Shown piece by piece: positions 45,898-57,108 of a stretch of 64,000 nt of DNA; the first letter of the stretch is position 1, and every line of letters begins with the position of its first letter. Position numbers and translations under genes: made by a program. The notes below the pieces were generated by a model. It did not search any database and was not told the DNA's origin. It was given only the letters and a program-made list of their open reading frames with translations. This DNA is from Cadophora sp. MPI-SDFR-AT-0126. Its lineage: Eukaryota > Ascomycota > Leotiomycetes > Helotiales > Ploettnerulaceae. The DNA lies in assembly GCA_020747065.1 (NCBI GenBank), contig JAGMVK010000008.1, forward strand, positions 2,356,001 through 2,420,000. Reading direction: 5' to 3'.

Positions 45898-47448
45898 ATG
45901 CGATCGACGAGGAACAGTAAACTTTCTCCATCAGCTGAGACTTTCGCCTGTCGCGTCTGTAAGAAATCCATCTCGAGTGGTACGTCCACATGCATCTGCC
46001 TGGCCATGCTTCTTGCTCAGTCTCGGATGGCAAGTGACGAAATCAACCACATTAACAGGCCTTTAGGACCTTCATATAAAAGACATGAGCGTTACTGTCG
46101 GCAAAGACTGGCCTCTCCCGCACCGCCACGGCGGAAATCATGTCTCGCCTGTATTCGTGCGAAATGTCGATGCGACTCAGATACACCTGCATGTGGACCT
46201 TGCGACAAAAAGGGCAGAAGCTGCGTGTACTCCGTAGACAATTTAGTGGCGAAGAGAGGGGAGTCTGGTATAACGGCGATTGCGGCTAGATCAAGTACCC
46301 GACTGCCAGTGTCGGAATACCTCACGGCGTCGTCCTCGTCCACTACTACACGGGAGCATTCCCAGAGCGCTTCGTTCAATAGTGGCGCTTCTCCCCTAGA
46401 GTCTGACTTGACTGCGTCCAACGCGTTATTTAAGCTATCAAAAACCCCAGGATCAAAACCGATCTCGAAAGACACTTCAGGAGATGGACTGGCGACAGAT
46501 CGGACACGTGGAGAACCTTCGCTTGTATTGCATCCTCCTCCCTCCTCTCAGCTGTTACGCCCCAGGAAAATGAAAAGCGTCAGGAGCGAGCTCATTAGTA
46601 ATTTGGTCACTCAAATGCTATGTTCGTATCCTGAAAGGAGACTGGACGAGGCCTCGCTTCCACCATTTATTCACCACTCCACGATCCACCGTTCAGCGAA
46701 AAGCCCTCGTTCGAACAATGCAATTATTATCTGTCAAGAAATAGTCCAGAACTACACCTCGGATACGACTCACAAAGATCCAACATTCTGGAATGTCATC
46801 GCCGCAGAGCAAGAAAGGATCTACGCCAACCGCTCGACATTCGACAAATGGACAACCATGGACTCTGCACAAGCACTTACAGTCTACCTCCTCATGGCAG
46901 CTTCTTCGGGTGAGCCAGTCCTCGCACGATACCCTAGCATCCCCATCACACTTCTCTACACACTCGGCTCACTCTTCGGCTCGCTCAATATCATTCATCC
47001 TGGATTTTCAGCCTCCACGAAAAACGGAAGACCGCCTTGGCAAGACTGGATTTTCGCGGAAAGCAAATTGAGAACTGCGGCGATGTATTTCATTTTCGCG
47101 ATGTGTTATGATGTTCAGTTTGGGATTCCGTGTGATAGGCCGGAGGATTATGGCTTTGGCGATGTGGATCTTCCGGCCGGTAAGGGGTTGTGGGAGGCGA
47201 GGGATGAGATGGCTTGGCTAAGGGGGGTGGAATTGGCTGAGGAGGGGGGAAACAAGGATAGTAATGGTAGTGGAAAGACAGAGGAAGCGAGGCTGAAGTA
47301 TGGTGATCTGGTGAGATACAATAAGCAACTTTGCGAAATAGGGGGGAAGAATGAGCTTGAGGAGGCTTTAGCAAGGCGCGTTGAAAAGTGGCAGAGAGAG
47401 GCGGATGAGTTTGGTATACTTGTTTCGCTTTGTGGTACTATGATCTAA
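45898..47448 (+). CDS. Transcription factor with C2HC finger plus Zn2Cys6 cluster
   Basis: Two exons (45898-45979 and 46067-47448) give 487 residues. The spliced N-terminus has Cys18, Cys21, His34 and Cys38 in the spacing CX2CX12HX3C, a C2H2-like finger ending in Cys. It is followed within 15 residues by a Zn2Cys6 cluster at Cys53, 56, 63, 70, 73 and 80 (CX2CX6CX6CX2CX6C). The rest resembles the helical regulatory part of fungal zinc-cluster proteins, after a Ser/Thr-rich linker (about 100-200). The 87-nt intron is a multiple of three without stops, so unspliced RNA stays in frame but inserts 29 residues into the finger. It lies between two oxidoreductase genes. Targets are unknown. Confidence 0.85.
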   Translation: MRSTRNSKLSPSAETFACRVCKKSISSGTSTCICLAMLLAQSRMASDEINHINRPLGPSYKRHERYCRQRLASPAPPRRKSCLACIRAKCRCDSDTPACGPCDKKGRSCVYSVDNLVAKRGESGITAIAARSSTRLPVSEYLTASSSSTTTREHSQSASFNSGASPLESDLTASNALFKLSKTPGSKPISKDTSGDGLATDRTRGEPSLVLHPPPSSQLLRPRKMKSVRSELISNLVTQMLCSYPERRLDEASLPPFIHHSTIHRSAKSPRSNNAIIICQEIVQNYTSDTTHKDPTFWNVIAAEQERIYANRSTFDKWTTMDSAQALTVYLLMAASSGEPVLARYPSIPITLLYTLGSLFGSLNIIHPGFSASTKNGRPPWQDWIFAESKLRTAAMYFIFAMCYDVQFGIPCDRPEDYGFGDVDLPAGKGLWEARDEMAWLRGVELAEEGGNKDSNGSGKTEEARLKYGDLVRYNKQLCEIGGKNELEEALARRVEKWQREADEFGILVSLCGTMI

Positions 47449-47559
47449 TCCCCTGAAAAGGGTTTATCTTGATCAGGAGATCTACCGATAATAGTAACAG
47501 ATATCTCATGAGTAAGCAATTACAGAATACAAACAAAAATCCCTTGCTGCCTGCCTCAT

Positions 47560-48695
47560 CTACAAGATTTGTCGCTTAGGCATCTCCAAGCTGGGATCCA
47601 GCTTCACAAACTCCTTCCACATATCATCCCACAACTTTTCCTGAATCTCCTTCCCTACAGGCGTCTTCGTAATCGGTGCACGTCTGTCATAAAAGTCAGC
47701 TCATACCCACAATTATCATTTCCTTTCCTAGCACTCATAGAATCAAGAACGACTTACTCCGCAATCAAATTATCACTCAAATACTTCCCATGCGACTCAG
47801 CCCCCGCCACACCCGAAGCAAACAAGTAAGTCTTCGCTCCCTCCTCCGGACTCCTCGCCCTCAACCCAAACAGCACCGCCATCATCCCCCTCAACCACAT
47901 CGGATACTCACCAAACCCCGTCCTGACCATCCCCGGCGACACATCATTAAGCACCACCAGTCTCGGATCCACGTACTGCGATAACCGCTCCACAAACATC
48001 GTAACCAGCAACTTCGAATCCGCGTACCTCTTCATCGCCACAAAACTCCTCTCCTCATCAAGATAAGACAGTAAGTCCTTCCCATTGCTGATGCCGTTGT
48101 CTTTAGCGAGGACGTCGCTAGGGATAGGAATCTTGTCAAAACTATGATCAAACTGCACGAAACTTCCCACCCAAGAAATCCTCCCCGGCTGCCCCGTCTT
48201 CCTCGCCGTCGCCTCCAAAAGAGGCATTAATTCGACCGCTAACAGCGCAGGCGACAGTAAATTAACCTGTATAATCTTCTCATGTCCCTTCCCACCCCCA
48301 TCCCTGTCTTCCAAAACCACCCTCCTCAAACTCCCCGTCCCAGCATTCATCAACACCATATCCAGCCCGCCCCTTCCCTCTCCCCCGTACTTCTCCTTCA
48401 CCTCCCGCGCAAAGCCCATCACACTCTCATAGCTCTCCAGATCAAGCTTCAACACCGTGATCTTCGCGTTCGGGTTGGACTTCTTGATGGCAGGGGAGGA
48501 GAGGAGTTGTGATGCGAGGGAGGTGCCCTTAATGGTATCGCGGACGCCGAATATGATTTCTGCGGCGGAGTACTGCTGGAGGAGGAGGTGCGTGGCGGAG
48601 AGGCCGAGACCAGATGTGGTGCCGGTTATGAGGATTGTTTTGGAGGTGAAGATGAGGGAGGGGGGAAGGGTAAGGGGGGGTTGGAAGTAAGGCAT
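47560..48695 (-). CDS. Short-chain dehydrogenase/reductase, retinol-dehydrogenase-like
   Basis: Two exons (47758-48695 and 47560-47683) with a 74-nt intron give 353 residues. The second exon supplies a conserved-looking C-terminal helix (KEIQEKLWDDMWKEFV). Motifs: TGTTSGLG (24-31) for cofactor, LDLESYESV, LMNAG, catalytic Ser in WVGSF, and YADSK with Tyr and Lys. The SPGMVRTG element follows. It is typical of fungal SDRs related to retinol and WW-domain oxidoreductases, which are often part of accessory metabolism. The substrate is unknown. It runs toward, and is convergent with, the zinc-finger regulator, only about 110 bases away. Confidence 0.92.
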
Positions 48696-51095
48696 TTTTT
48701 TTTCTCGAGGTGGGTGTGGTGTGGTTGATGTGACCTGGTCTGGGCCGGGGGTTTGATGCGTGGATTTTTCTGTGGCTTGTGGTGTCGAAGTCCGAAGTCG
48801 AGTTGTGTGAAAGAAGAATGAAAGGGTAGTGATGTGAGGTATGAGATGTTCGATTCAAAGGAGTCGGGGAGCTAATATCTACTCATACTTATACTTGCGC
48901 ATCCTGCTGATATCTGGAACTTTCCAGTAGCTGCAATCCCTATTGTACAGGGGAGACTACGGATTTCCGCAGTCCCCATCGAAATAGTGGTGTGGTCACT
49001 CCTCCTGCGCAAGGTTGATGACTACGGAATTCCGTGTCAACAATTTACAACAAGCTTAGCGAGAGTGACGACGCGTTGCCGAAGCGAATCCCTGGTGCTC
49101 GGGACGAGGCGATGGACAGCTCAGGATAAGTAACGGATGGTGAAGCTGAGGCTACGCTCACACCAACTCCATTATCTGGACCCAAAGCTCACAATATTCA
49201 GCGTGAGCTGAATACGACTCACTACGTACACATGTATTACCGAAGTGTTGTCACGTGTGCATTACACAAAATAAGCAGGCAGAATCGAGCCACAAAAGGA
49301 CATTAACAAAACCACGATCCTGTTGCTAGCCGAAGTGTTCGACATTTCGATTCCTACTTCTGAATGCTGGGTGGTTTCGTATGAACTCAGCTGTAAGGCA
49401 TGTCTCCCATTTCGATACGTAGTCGCTTTGAAGAAGCGGATTCTCTGTTATGCAGTGGTGGAGGAATTGCCTGAGACTAAACGTCGATTCGGCACTCTCG
49501 CTTGAATATAAATAATGAAGAATTTAGATTTACTCGACTTCCGCCTCCAGCACCGTCTCATTGGAGCCTTGTAGTATTGTCATCATATCCTTTCCCATTC
49601 TGGCCGAAATCTCGAAGTGTGTCCACATAGCACAAAAATCTCGTTATTCTGAATCCTCGTCTCTCCTCATCCATCCCCTCTAAAGTAGACCACATGTCGC
49701 CATTTGTCGTAACCCAGCCTCTCAGCCTCAACCTCTCCAAATTTCAAGTTTGTAAAACCCACAACGACACAGGAATAAAAGCAATGCATCTCTTTCCATT
49801 CTCCATTCCACAATTCTGCAAATCCTCCCATACCTATATTAACAATACATACCTCGCCCAAATCCTCCCACTTTCTCCCCCCTTCCCACGCCTAAATCCA
49901 CCTCCTCTCCGTAATCCACAAACCCTCCGACTCCCACTTCTCTCAGAAAGACCCCGAGCCCCCTACCATACCATACCAGCCCATCTTTCACTCTCCCCTA
50001 TCCACATATAAGCACATTTATATTTTATTTGCCTTCCCTCTCATTGTTCTCAAAGGTTTATCATCTAAAGCAAATGGCAAATCCCGATCTGAACGACACA
50101 CGGGGGGAAAAAAGACGGCCTGGTGGTCTTGCGAACAAACTGAACTTATACTCGACGCCAACACCAACACCAATACCAACATTAACATAACACCAACATT
50201 AACCTAACACCAACATTAACAAAACAAAACATAACACAACAAAACACCAACACCAACTATCAACCCTCCAACCTGATCCTGCCCACGCCCCCCTTTCTCC
50301 CCTCACTTTCTCTCCTATATCCACCTATCCATCCTTTCAGCTATCCTCCACAAAGTCCCCAAGTCCAGTCCTGGAAACCACGACTTGAACTCTCTTGCCG
50401 AATCACACGTGCATGATATCGTCACCGACATCGACACTTTGATCAACTTCAACTTAACTCTCCCTCTACCAACGGGTATAAGTACTACACCAAGTCGAAA
50501 TAGAGATGGACTTAGGGAAGCCAAGACAAAACAGGATGAAATAAGATAGTGCAGCAAAGCTTGTTGATATGCAAGGATCTCCATTCACATTCACATATAT
50601 ATTCACATTCATATATCTACATCCCTACAACCTCTCTCCCCCCTCTCCCCCCTACATCTCCTTCCGCTCCACAACCTCTCCATCATTTCCTCCTACTCAC
50701 GCAGCTCAATCCAACCAAAATCCAATCCCAGAACGTATATACTTTCCTCACTCCCCCCTTAACTAATCACCAAGAAATTCATCCAACCCAACCCAGTCCC
50801 AACCATGCAAATCATTCCATTACCGTACCAGTCGGGGAATCTCTCGAGAAAACAAAATCAAGCCGAATCAAGTCGAGCCATGTCAAGTCAGGACAGATAT
50901 ATCCAGCCAGCCAACCAGCCCGCCCGAAAAAGAAGATAACATGGAAGAAAAGCAGCCAGCTATCCATCCAAACGCCAATGCTATGCAGTTACCACGAAAA
51001 CAAATGTTCACACCACATCTCCACCATCAATTCTCCACAATCTACCCCTTCATTCCAAGCAAAATAGTAGACAACACCTCCCTAGACTATCCATC
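48696..51095. other. 2.4 kb without a supported gene, low-complexity
   Basis: Strongly strand-biased C/A/T-rich sequence runs over much of 49,700-51,100. The open frames here are Pro/Ser/His-rich artefacts of that bias. Tandem 17-mers at 50175-50225 are listed separately. The end is probably the 3' region of the DUF1765 gene. Confidence 0.5.
50175..50225. repeat. Three tandem 17-bp units
   Basis: Three copies of ACCAACATTAACNNAAC follow each other, differing only at positions 13-14 (AT, CT, AA). Looser CCAACA-type copies flank them at about 50157-50270. Confidence 0.85.
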
Positions 51096-54000
51096 TCACC
51101 CAAATCTCCTAAACCCCTCCACCCCAAGCGTAGGAACTTCAACCCACTTCAACCCTGGCACACCCTCCCCGCGTCTCCTCTCCACAAAATTATTACACTC
51201 CCCCACAATAAGCGCCCATTCCGCCAACGCCCTTCCCGCGTACTTCGCCCTCGCCTCTCTTATCGCACCGCCAAGTCTCGGATCCCGTGGTACAATCTCC
51301 TGACTCATGCCTGGAACTCTCGCGCCGATCCACGCTTGGGCCGGGGCTGGAAGACGAGGAGGTGCGATACGGCGTTCATTGGTGTTGAGTCCTGGGCCGC
51401 CACGATTGTTCGGGTTTGAGTCTGAATTTGAAAGAGAAGATGTGGGAGTTGGTTTCTCGAAATGCTGCGTCCATTCCAGGGAGAATTTGAAGGAGAAGAC
51501 GCGGTGGGTGGAGGTGGCTGGTGGGGTCTCGCTGTCTGTGCTGGAGGATTTGGCGTGGAGGGGTGGTCTAGAGCGGGCGATGGCTGTTTGGAGACGGGCC
51601 TCTTCGAGGGTTTTGGTTGGGCTACTAGTTTGGGGTTCGGAGGCTGGGGCAGGATCAGGAGTTGATGTGAAGGTCGATGGGAGCATCTTGCCCATGAATG
51701 TCCACCGCTTTTTGTTGGGTGTGCTGGATGAGTCGGTACCTAACTTTGGTTTGTTTTCCGCGGTGTCCGGCTTGGTAAGAGTGGGTGGTGGGAGAGATTG
51801 ACGTTTTGAAGCTTTCGGTAGCAGGCCTGAGAGTCCTTGTGAGGATGATGAATTGACGATACCGTCGAAGCCGAGGAACATGCTCGCTGATGGAATTTGG
51901 CTGTCATTTCGAATGATGAGTAGACGTCTACCAGGAGCAGGATGGCAGGGTACTGTTGATGGAGGAAGTGCGCGAGCCTTTTCTGCAGATTGCTTCAAGA
52001 AGATGTAGTGAGCCCAATTAGACTTGATTCGTATTGAAACTGTGGAGAAGATTTTGCTGCTTTTGTCAACACAAAATTCTTGCGAGTGTCGAATTCACTT
52101 ACGTATCAAGATCACTGGCATCTCCATCATCCCGACAGAGCCGCCAACAGATCAGACGCATGTAATATGCTCTAACCATTGGACACCAGTGATTAAAGAA
52201 TTTATCAAACGTTTCCTCAGTCAATAACCAATCCAGACACATGATCTCCTTCCGTCTCTCGTCATGAGTGATCAGATGCCAAGACCCGTAGAGGAACGCG
52301 AAGAGGCGGATCTCAGACATGCTGTTCTCGCTCTCCAACATCTTCTTGCAAACGTTCAACCAGAACGGCCAGTCGATGTAATCCCAATCCAGGGCATGAG
52401 CATAGTGAAATCGGAGATAGATCGTCAAAGCCTCTTCCAGAAAGTCGAGCAACACAAAACAGGCATTGTGGTCGAACAAGGACGTCCTCACTGCTGAAGC
52501 TTGCATAACTTTCCCAAATGCCTCGGCAAATGTTTTCCGAGCAGCATCGTAGTCTGAAGGCCGTTCAGATACAAAGTCTCGGAGTAACATGATCAAGCGA
52601 TTCTCAGCCATGAGTCTTGCAGAGTTGTTGGAGGGCAACGGGAGAGCCGCAGCACTTGCATCTGCGCCAGCCAGTACATCGTCAAATGTGATGGGCAGAG
52701 GATCTGCAGCTGGTTGTCGATGAATAGTGGCATCTAGTGATGTCAAAATCTGAGCTTGCACAAGTATGAACCCTGTTGAATGTCAATAACATCACCTGGT
52801 CGATTGGTTAGGAGTGAATACCTGGAGAACGAGCCTTCTCAGCAAGAGAAAGGCCCTCTGGCATGAACTCCTCCACCAACACATGATAATGCTTGGCAAA
52901 AACATAGAACAGATCACTATCTCGCCCACACCATCTCGCAACCCAAGGTCCATACCAAGGGATTTTCGCAGCCATGACCGGTAATGTCGGAGTTTGTCTC
53001 AGTAGATTCGCCATGGCCTTGACAGACGTCCACCCTAGGCACTGAACATGGTTCGGAAAAGCACAGTTTACATCATCAAGTTCCATCTTGTTGACTCTCC
53101 TGGGCATTTCTAGCACATCCGAAACACGCTTCAAAATGTCCGCTTGCAGCTTCCAGATCCTGACTAGAACCTCCGCAACGCCTGGAACGAAAAAGAAAGC
53201 ATACGCCGCAGCCTTCCCACAAAAAGTAACCAGGCTTGCAGGTGCATGTCTTAACGACATCTTGTCAACCACAAATGCCATCTGTGAGAGTAGATTTTGA
53301 ATGAACAGGTTGCGGGTGTTATGGTAGACGGATTCGGTCATAAATTGGGAGGCTGAAGAGCTCAATGAGGCAGATGAGGATTTCTTTCTCGGCAGGGGAC
53401 GTCGTTCAGGTGATTGATTTGCAGACCGCTCTGCCAAAGGAGCAAAGTGAGATGGTGAGAGCCGCCATTCTGGTCTGGTCATAATCATGTAGCAAGCTTC
53501 CAACAATATCGGACGATCCACCCCACTAACAGTCTGGTTCTGTCTCCCGTCTAAAACTTCCAAAAGTCCTGTCCACCATTTATTCAGTATCGTTACTCTG
53601 CGATCCAGGTCCTCGGGCCGTAAATTCTTGTTTGAAGGATGTGATACGTGATTTTTGAGAAAAGGCAAAAGGGATGATCGAACGACATTCGTTTTCAAGG
53701 ACCAGCTCTTGGATTGAAATTTCGAAAAGTCGTTCTCCAGAGAACGGAAAGCGGACCAAAGTTCGTCTCGTCGACGAGTAGGCTCGCCATTGATGTGAAG
53801 CTTGTCAGTCGAGAAATTCTTCGGAAGAGCCGGTACTCTGTCTGTCGAAGTTCTGGGAGTCGACCTGTTATCCAAAGAGCTCCTCGGTAAGCTACTCGTC
53901 GACGAGTTGGTAGAATTGAAATTTGTGAAAGTCATTAGAACACTCGCGGGTCTCTGTTTGATCTTCTGGAATGTTGTAGGCCGAGCTTTCGGCGGACTGT

Positions 54001-54700
54001 CAGTCGAGACTGTAGGAGGAGCTTTTTCGAGCTTCGGAGGAGGATTCACAGGCCGGCTGGACGTTAATGGACTGCCCGTCATCTTGGACTCCGCAGCAGA
54101 CTTTCCATCATTCTCAGGAACATCTCGAGGAAGAATTCTACTGCTTGGAGATGGTGATCTCGAGGAAGAAATCCACGACTTCCGGGCAAAAGTTGCAAAC
54201 GACTCTGACACAGTCTTCGTTTTGTTGTCCTTGTCCCGGATAGATTTGGAAATTGCAGGCACCGGCGGAGCATCGCTTGGTGTTGTAACAACCGACTCGG
54301 AGGAGTTCTGCCGCTCTGGTGAGCCCCCTTTGACCTTTTGGATCCAGGATTTGGGGCGCGCAACCAGGGACTTCCTCCTGCCCACCCTCTCCAGTTTGGG
54401 GCGCTCTTCCTTCGTCAGCCGATTGCCTCCTGGCTTGCCCTCTCGCACATCCTGCGTCTGCGAGCGTGTAGTGTCTGCTGGGACCTCTGCGGCTATCACA
54501 CTGTCCCTCTCCGACTTGTACTGGGCGTCGAGGGTTGGGAGGCTGTGGAAGCTCGCCGACCTGGGGAGCTCTTCATCCGGCCGCGTCGCTGCGATTGGGA
54601 AGTCGAAATTGACCAGGTCTGGGAGGGTAGGAGAAGAATGCGAACGACGAAAGGCATCGTTGGGGAGGGCTGTCGACATAGTCAAGGTTGGGCCGCTCAT
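51096..54700 (-). CDS. DUF1765 (UPF0592) family protein
   Basis: Three exons (52822-54700, 52103-52772, 51096-52056) with introns of 49 and 46 nt give 1169 residues. The first 330 are Ser/Pro/Arg-rich and disordered. The conserved part spans about residues 330-870: LWSAFRSLENDFSKF, ILNKWWTGLLEVL, YHNTRNLFIQNLLSQM, KAAAYAFFFVPGVAEVLV, IPWYGPWVARW, then in exon 2 DWDYIDWPFWLNVCKKMLES and FLYGSWHLI. This matches fungal DUF1765 proteins, membrane-associated and of unknown function. The exon 3 acceptor (CAG ending at 52057) was chosen because it alone keeps phase and restores IKSNWAHYIFLK. The C-terminus is again disordered, ending in a conserved-looking WALIVGECNNFVERRR. Confidence 0.85.
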
Positions 54701-57108
54701 GGCAGCTTTGTTGGCTGCTGGGGAAGGTTGTATCTAGGTACACATGGCAGGAGCTAGGAGGTAGTGTTTGAATAGCTCCGATCATCAGAATAGCAGAACA
54801 GAACAGATCAGAACAAACGAGAGGAGCTCTCTGGCTGGCAGAGAAGGATGATTGTAGATGGAGCGAGTGTATATCGAAATAATGGAGTCGAGGTAAAGTG
54901 AATTGAATTGAATCTCCGAAGCAATTCCCGAAAGATTTCGAGGCTCTTTGCGTGGATGACCGAATGAGCGAGGATGGAAACAGGAGCCGCGTTTGTTTCA
55001 CAGTGAGGGAGAGTGGATGGATGGTGGCTTGAAAGTTGGAAGTGGGTGGGTAGGTAGCCGGACGATTAGATAGGCGCAATACAGTGCAGGGAGGATGCTG
55101 GAGGACCGGTCTTATTGTGCGGACGATATAGCGAATGTGATGATCAACGATAGTTGATGAGGATTCTAACATACGATGCTGACGACGCACAAAGGAACAA
55201 TGGAGGTTAACTTTCAATAATACGAGAGCGCCAGTAGTGATAGTCCCTATTGTCTGGTGGCAATGATAGTGCATGCTGGTCATGGTCATGGTCGCTGAAG
55301 GTGGCACTGATTTTGGATGGAAGGCTATAATTAACCCTGCAAGTGCCGCGTGCAGTGCATCAACGGAAGTGCAGGCGAGCGCAATTCAGTGGAGTGGGGC
55401 TTGCTTGATCTCGCATAATAGCATGCATACCTCCGTAGAAAATGCATCTTCTTGTCCGAATACGGTGATAAACCCGCCATGATTTGCTTAAATACTTGAT
55501 ATTCCCCCCTGTAATGCAGTTTTACCACCGGAGCTACCGGATTATCGACTCTTTTCCATGATCGCTCTCCGCAGAAATGAATGCGTGAAGTGAAGTTGTG
55601 CATCGGGAAATTGTCATGCCGGGGAATAGGTGCTTGGTATTGGGTATTCGGCACTTTGTTGACATGCTTCGCCATCAGGAGGGGATTATTTCTTGGTTGT
55701 GGTGTGTTGTTGTTATCTTACGCCTCTTTTTCACCAAAACTGTAAAGATTGAGGCGTCTATCTCCTGTAACCTGTAAGTGGGAAGTAAGCAACCCAAGAC
55801 ACGAGTAAGCCCTTCATTTCACAGTGATCTATCTACGCTTTGTCTGTCTCTCTTTTCCCGAACATCTTTCCTCTTCGTCCTCTTTCCTCCTATTCTTATT
55901 TCAAGAATTACCTAGTGCGGCTCAGCATCAGCCTCAGCTTCTTCAGATCTCTCAAGTCGTCAATCATGCACGCGTCCTTGAGCATCAAAAGCCATCACGG
56001 GTGCGGATTGGCGAGGTTTTCAATTCCTCACTGCAAGTCTCAGCTCTTCAGCCTGTAAGCGTGGGGTTTTGGTCTCGGTTTTATATCCACGTCTTATCTC
56101 GTCTTTTCTCTAATGCAGGATTGCGTGGCTTTAGTATCACATGGTGTCATATTCTGTCAATTGAGCCTTCACGATCTCTTCTCTTCTCATCTCTTCACAC
56201 ATCCTACGAAACCATATTTTTCGTCTATCAAATGCTGAACAAATAGAAGGGAAATGAAGTAGAAGCATTGGCACATCAGAAATCAAGTTTCTGTCTCCCT
56301 GCGCCATTCGGCATTGACCAGCCTACCGAGATCCAACCCCTGAGATTTAATTTACAGATATGCAGGCTGCAGCCCCCTGAGTTAACTGAATATCCGGCAG
56401 ATAGGAAACTCGGGGAAATCAAGATAACGTCTAGCGTGCTCGCTTCACAAGAGTACAAGTAATCTCTCAATGATTGCCTTTGCTGACTGTACCTCCGTTC
56501 ACCTCCTTCACCCACGCTCGGATCATGCGATTGTCTGTTGACTCTCGTTTCATTCTCATGGGCATTTCAGCACGGATATGGCAATCTCTTAATTTCGTGA
56601 TTTTCCTAATTCGTCTGTCTGGAGTAAAGATTCGCACTGACAATGCGAGTTATGTATGGATAATACCCGGACCGTTTTATCGCTGCAAGTCACTTCTCAA
56701 GAAACAATAGCCATACGCCAAGTCTGCACCCTATCACCCAACAATTCTTGAAAATCGCAAACATAGACAACCCATTCATTCTCTTGAGACTTTCTATCAA
56801 GAAGTTTGAAGGAAACTATTTTCATACAAAGAAAAGAAGTCGTTGATATTTTCATCACACAAACCCGGATAAATGCCCGGCCGTTGACCGTTGCCGTTCA
56901 CTCAGGGGTGCCCAGGGTCTCCCGTATTTTAGCGTGACATCAGCCTCGCCTCGCAACGACATCGATGTTTCAACGCCAAAGCCAGACTTCATAAACAACA
57001 CAGCGCAGCCTCCTCTCCTCCACCACCACGATAACCATTCCATCTGCTCATCTCCCTATCTCTTCCTCCTCGTCGCACAACATCCAATTCATCACCCAGC
57101 CAGCCACA
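54701..57108. other. Divergent intergenic region, 2.4 kb
   Basis: It holds promoters of the DUF1765 gene (minus) and the F-box gene (plus). The only internal structure I see is a transcript-like segment near 55,820-56,250, listed separately. Confidence 0.5.
55820..56250 (+). ncRNA. Possible spliced non-coding or short-ORF transcript
   Basis: A CT-rich leader-like segment (55,840-55,900) is followed by a good intron signal: donor GTAAGC at about 56056 and, after a pyrimidine-rich stretch, acceptor TGCAG at about 56119. The spliced frame from the ATG at 55965 codes for only about 35 residues. This is a hint of a transcript, not evidence of a gene. Confidence 0.2.

Noticed and set aside
48696..51095. 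Several Pro/Ser/His-rich open frames
   Set aside because: They follow from C/A-rich strand bias and show no motifs or splice structure.
53802..54737. Plus-strand open frame of 311 codons
   Set aside because: It is antisense to the DUF1765 N-terminal exon and has no independent evidence.
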